A stretch of DNA of 64,000 bases from Polyangiaceae bacterium (GTDB taxonomy: Bacteria; Myxococcota_A; Polyangia; Polyangiales; Polyangiaceae), in the NCBI GenBank assembly GCA_016715885.1, contig JADJXL010000025.1, forward strand, positions 744,001 through 808,000, written 5' to 3'. The notes beneath the pieces are model-generated. The model had not been told where the DNA came from. It did no database searches and saw only the letters and a program-made list of their open reading frames with translations. The position numbers and the translations under genes are program-made. Positions 61,001-64,000 of the stretch are shown piece after piece. Within the stretch, counting starts at the first letter, position 1; every line of letters begins with the position of its first letter.

Positions 61001-64000
61001 TTACTGAATCAGATTTTGGGCATCTTTGTAGGAAGTGGCATGCTCACGTGCAAGTAGGGGATTTTCTCGAAACGCCTCCTCGAAGGCACTCTTGGCCCGG
61101 GAAGCTGCCTCACGACGCTCGGTTTCCGTGTGAGCGCGATGGCTACGCACGAGCAAGAGATTGCCCTTCGCAATGACGGCTCGCGTCATGCGCGGATACA
61201 TGGCGACGGCAGCGTCAACGGACGCGAGTCCCGCTTGGATGTCGTCCGTCGGATCGTCGCGACGTTCGTGGGTCCACGCTGCGCGCAGCGCGAGGACTTC
61301 GGCGTGGAGCGCATACAACAATGCATCTGCGCCAGCGATTTTACTCACATTTTGCACGTATCCGAGAGCTCGGTCGAAATGTTCCTTATCGAGCTGTCCG
61401 CGCTGTTTTGCATACGTCATCGCCAAAACTTCGATTGCGGCGGCGCGGTGTCGCAGATCGAGCGGCATGGTGGACTTGATTTCCGCGCCTTTTTTGACCG
61501 CGCGTCGAGCATCTTCGATCATTGCGGAAATGTCATTGCCGGCGCGCAGGCCGTACGTGGCTTCAACGAGGCGACAATCGACGAGCGCAAGGAGAAACCA
61601 GTAATCGTCTGGCAACGGGCCGGCAAACTTGGTGATGACATTGGTTGCTGCTTCGAGTGCAGCCATAGGCGATCGTCCAAACGTGTTTTCGTATTGGGCA
61701 TGAAGTACATTGACACGCACGTTCCAATAAGCCACGAGCCATGGTCCGGGGCTCAATTTTTCATATTGTGCCACGGCATCGAGCAGCGCCCGTAACGTTT
61801 CCTGCGAGTCACGGCCTCGCTGCATGTCGTATTCCAAGAAGTTTCTGTATGCAACGAGGCGCCTGCCTGCCGCAAGTGCGAATTTTGGATCCGTTTCCAA
61901 TGCATGTTCGTATTGGCGAATTGCCTTGCGCAAGAGTGGCGTGGGGTCGCGTCCTCGCAATCGTTCTTTCTCGGCATCGAAGCCATAAGCATCGCCGAGC
62001 TCGCTGATGGCCCACGTAAATCGCGGATCCATCGAAAGAGCGCGCTCGAAAGCGGCTATTGCTTCCTGCATGGACGCGTCCTTTCCCACGCTCTGCAGGG
62101 CGTACGAGCGCATCTGTTGCGCTCCGGCCATGGCATAATGGGCCATGGCGTCATTGGGTAATGCTTCCACGGCTTCACGCGCAACTCGAACGGCTTCATC
62201 CGCCAACCGAATTTTCTCATCTGGCGAACCAGCCTCGTCCACTTGACGCATCAAAGCCGATTGAAGCACAATCGCCCGCTGCACTCGCAACTTTCCGTCC
62301 CTCGAGCTGGACTGCACGGCGCGCAAGCACGCGACATTCGCCCTATCGAAGGCATCTCTCGACGGCGCTCCTTTCATTCCCGCCGCGGCGCCCATTTTCT
62401 CCCACAATTCACACTCAGCTCGATGCGTCTCCGGATCGCTCCGTGCCATGTCCGCCGCAACGCGATATGCTTCGGCCGCCGGATCGAAATACGACTTCAT
62501 CTTGTCGTAATCGAAGGCTGCATCGTGTCGGTATTTGCTGCCTTCGGCATAAAGCGCGTCCCCTTCGAGCTTCTTGGCTTCGTACATCCACGGCGCTTTC
62601 TCGAAGGCGGCTTTCGCTTTCGTGAGCGCTTCGTCATTTTTGCCCTCGTACAGCGCAATCAACCCCTCGGCATACACGGGCACTTCAATTCTGGCCGAAA
62701 GTGCGGCGCGCAAATGCAAGAGCGCCGGATCCCGAAGCGACGTTTCCAATTCGGCCGATTTCTTTTTCCGCTCTTCTTCGTTCGTAATCCGTTTCGTCTC
62801 ATCGACCGCCCTGCGAAAAAGCTCGCCATACGACAAGCCGAGCGCGTATTCGAGGTCCGCGGAGGCGTACCCGGATTTGGAAGCCATTTCCAAATGCACT
62901 CGTGCCTTCTCCGGGTTTCCCAGCGCCAAATGACCACGACCAATGGCGTAATTGCCTGACCCTTCACCGGCTTTGCCCGCCTTGGCCATGCGCTCTTCGA
63001 TGTCTTTCAATCGATCTCGCACGACGTCTCGCTCGCGTTCGACATCGTGCACGGGCAATTCATACGCGGCCCGCAAAAAGAGCTCCATTTCTTTGATGCC
63101 CTCACCGAGCTGCTGGGCCAGCCGCGCCTGCTCTACCGCTTGCTTGCGTGCTCGACCCCAGACGATTGCAAGCACCACGGCGCTCACGAAAACCGTCATC
63201 GCAATGGCCGTGAGGAGCTTGTTCTTTTTGGCCTTTTTCCAAAGGATGTACGCCCATGAAGAACGCCTCGCCCAAATGGGCTCGCCATCCAAATACCGCT
63301 GCAAATCCTCCGCGAGCGCTCGGGCCGAATCGTAGCGGCGCGATGGCTCCCGCTCGATCGCTTTCATCACAATCGTTTCGAGATCCTCCGGAACACCTTT
63401 TCTGACTTTTCCAAGCGCCGGGGGTTCTTCGTATGCGACCGCCATGAGCAGCGACCACGCGTTTTCCGAGACAAACGGCGGACGATTCGCAATGACGTCG
63501 TACAGCGTGGCTCCGAGCGAATACACATCCGACCGGCGATCCATCGATCGCACGTCGCCTTTTGCTTGCTCGGGAGGCATGTACGCAGGCGTTCCAATCA
63601 CGGCGCCCGTCTGCGTTCGTCCCTGCTCGTTCACTTCCCGCGCGAGACCAAAGTCCATGATGTACGGCTTTATCGTGCCGTCTTCGAGTTTTTCACAAAG
63701 AACGTTGCCCGGCTTGATGTCGCGATGAATGATCCCCAGCCGATTCGCTTCGTGCACGGCCATCGAGACTTGTTTCAGGACGCGAACCTTCTGCTCGAGC
63801 GTCAGTTTGTCCTTCCAATTCGATAATGGTTCACCATCGATGAATTGCATCGCGATGAACGGCTGCCCGTCGACGTCCCCAGCATCGTACACATGGCAAA
63901 CGTTTTCGTGTTGAATGTTTGCCTGCGCGCGAGCTTCGGCAATGAATCGAGGCCAAAGATCCGCATCGTCTCCTTTGAGCAGCTTGACGGCCACCGTGCG
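61001..64000 (-). CDS. Ser/Thr protein kinase with TM helix and TPR domain, 5' end cut by window
   Basis: 999 visible residues; the frame is open to the right window edge, so the glycine-rich loop lies outside. The visible part opens RTVAVKLLKG (the ATP-anchoring Lys), and contains IIHRDIKPGN, MDFGLARE and GTPAYMPPEQAKGD: an RD-type active kinase of the PknB/Hanks family. About residue 270-290 is a membrane helix (KLLTAIAMTVFVSAVVLAIVWG). The rest (about 300-999) is a long helical TPR domain (NYAIGRGHLALGNPEKARVHLEMA, ALSMDPRFTWAISELGDAYGFD). The TPR part should be extracytoplasmic or peripheral and may sense a protein ligand. Confidence 0.93.
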   Translation of the reverse strand, partial: RTVAVKLLKGDDADLWPRFIAEARAQANIQHENVCHVYDAGDVDGQPFIAMQFIDGEPLSNWKDKLTLEQKVRVLKQVSMAVHEANRLGIIHRDIKPGNVLCEKLEDGTIKPYIMDFGLAREVNEQGRTQTGAVIGTPAYMPPEQAKGDVRSMDRRSDVYSLGATLYDVIANRPPFVSENAWSLLMAVAYEEPPALGKVRKGVPEDLETIVMKAIEREPSRRYDSARALAEDLQRYLDGEPIWARRSSWAYILWKKAKKNKLLTAIAMTVFVSAVVLAIVWGRARKQAVEQARLAQQLGEGIKEMELFLRAAYELPVHDVERERDVVRDRLKDIEERMAKAGKAGEGSGNYAIGRGHLALGNPEKARVHLEMASKSGYASADLEYALGLSYGELFRRAVDETKRITNEEERKKKSAELETSLRDPALLHLRAALSARIEVPVYAEGLIALYEGKNDEALTKAKAAFEKAPWMYEAKKLEGDALYAEGSKYRHDAAFDYDKMKSYFDPAAEAYRVAADMARSDPETHRAECELWEKMGAAAGMKGAPSRDAFDRANVACLRAVQSSSRDGKLRVQRAIVLQSALMRQVDEAGSPDEKIRLADEAVRVAREAVEALPNDAMAHYAMAGAQQMRSYALQSVGKDASMQEAIAAFERALSMDPRFTWAISELGDAYGFDAEKERLRGRDPTPLLRKAIRQYEHALETDPKFALAAGRRLVAYRNFLEYDMQRGRDSQETLRALLDAVAQYEKLSPGPWLVAYWNVRVNVLHAQYENTFGRSPMAALEAATNVITKFAGPLPDDYWFLLALVDCRLVEATYGLRAGNDISAMIEDARRAVKKGAEIKSTMPLDLRHRAAAIEVLAMTYAKQRGQLDKEHFDRALGYVQNVSKIAGADALLYALHAEVLALRAAWTHERRDDPTDDIQAGLASVDAAVAMYPRMTRAVIAKGNLLLVRSHRAHTETERREAASRAKSAFEEAFRENPLLAREHATSYKDAQNLIQ

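Larger units (their letters stand above)
3601..63812. repeat. Dispersed octamer GTTTGTCC / GGACAAAC (about 40 copies)
   Basis: Counted by eye. Plus-strand GTTTGTCC starts at 4906, 11179, 12306, 18622, 18841, 19045, 23505, 25818, 26991, 27197, 27562, 29107, 34044, 43507, 43550, 49416, 54236, 57303, 58783, 59422 and 63805. Complement GGACAAAC starts at 3601, 9327, 13408, 14184, 15013, 15881, 17249, 17459, 22683, 22923, 24686, 31155, 31596, 47743, 47770, 49743, 51935, 56806 and 57425. About 18 more copies end in G instead of the last C (for example at 2764, 8032, 41416, 50293). It is not a gene feature; see the findings. Confidence 0.85.

Overview
The window is GC-rich, gene-dense bacterial chromosome with tight operons. 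It reads as a myxobacterium (Myxococcota, probably the Polyangiales/Sorangiineae side). The grounds are an adventurous-gliding (Glt) gene cluster, eukaryotic-type Ser/Thr kinases fused to TPR and sigma-54 activator modules, many secreted lipoproteins, a PilZ protein and several large outer-membrane beta-barrels. No rRNA, tRNA, CRISPR array, IS element or prophage was seen.

0-14 kb: the 3' part of ftsY with a hairpin terminator; two outer-membrane beta-barrel proteins (1.2-3.2 kb); a HEAT-repeat protein; then an electron-transfer locus. That locus holds a porin-like barrel whose stop overlaps the start of a 13-heme c-type cytochrome (4.5-7.6 kb), a small acidic protein, a lipoprotein with one CXXCH, and a DUF3105 lipoprotein. 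A 1392-residue kinase-TPR-GAF-sigma54-activator fusion follows (9.9-14.1 kb).

14-29 kb: on the minus strand a cytochrome-oxidase assembly block (ctaB, DUF420, SCO1), a polytopic membrane protein, a TonB-like polyproline protein and an SDR dehydrogenase. Then come plus-strand genes for a small membrane protein, a UPF0104-type flippase-like protein, a SMI1/KNR4-like protein and an RluD-type pseudouridine synthase; a minus-strand maf plus glycosyltransferase pair; an OmpA protein with six thrombospondin-3-type repeats; and a DUF296 protein.

29-44 kb: a minus-strand run of about ten genes that I read as the gliding-motility machinery. In transcription order it is a Pro/Gly/Gln-linker protein, a TPR/coiled-coil protein, GltD (AgmU), GltE (AglT), an 83-residue exported protein, a GltF-like membrane protein, GltG (PglI), a coiled-coil exported protein, a GltH-like barrel and a Wza-type export lipoprotein. 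The order GltD-E-F-G-H matches my recollection of the Myxococcus xanthus cluster; the small proteins and the Wza gene appear to be extras.

44-64 kb: an ECF sigma factor with its zinc-binding anti-sigma factor and a plausible autoregulatory promoter; a propeller-like lipoprotein; a PilZ protein; a large GT39-type glycosyltransferase; the GTPases Era (with long basic and acidic extensions) and Der in a TAATG-coupled pair; several unknown membrane proteins; a large esterase-like lipoprotein; another lipoprotein; and a Ser/Thr kinase-TPR protein cut by the window end.

The most unexpected signal is at DNA level. The non-palindromic octamer GTTTGTCC (or GGACAAAC) occurs about 40 times by eye, in all reading frames and in some intergenic gaps, where one or two would be expected by chance. 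It looks like a genome-wide recognition sequence (uptake, Chi-like or architectural).
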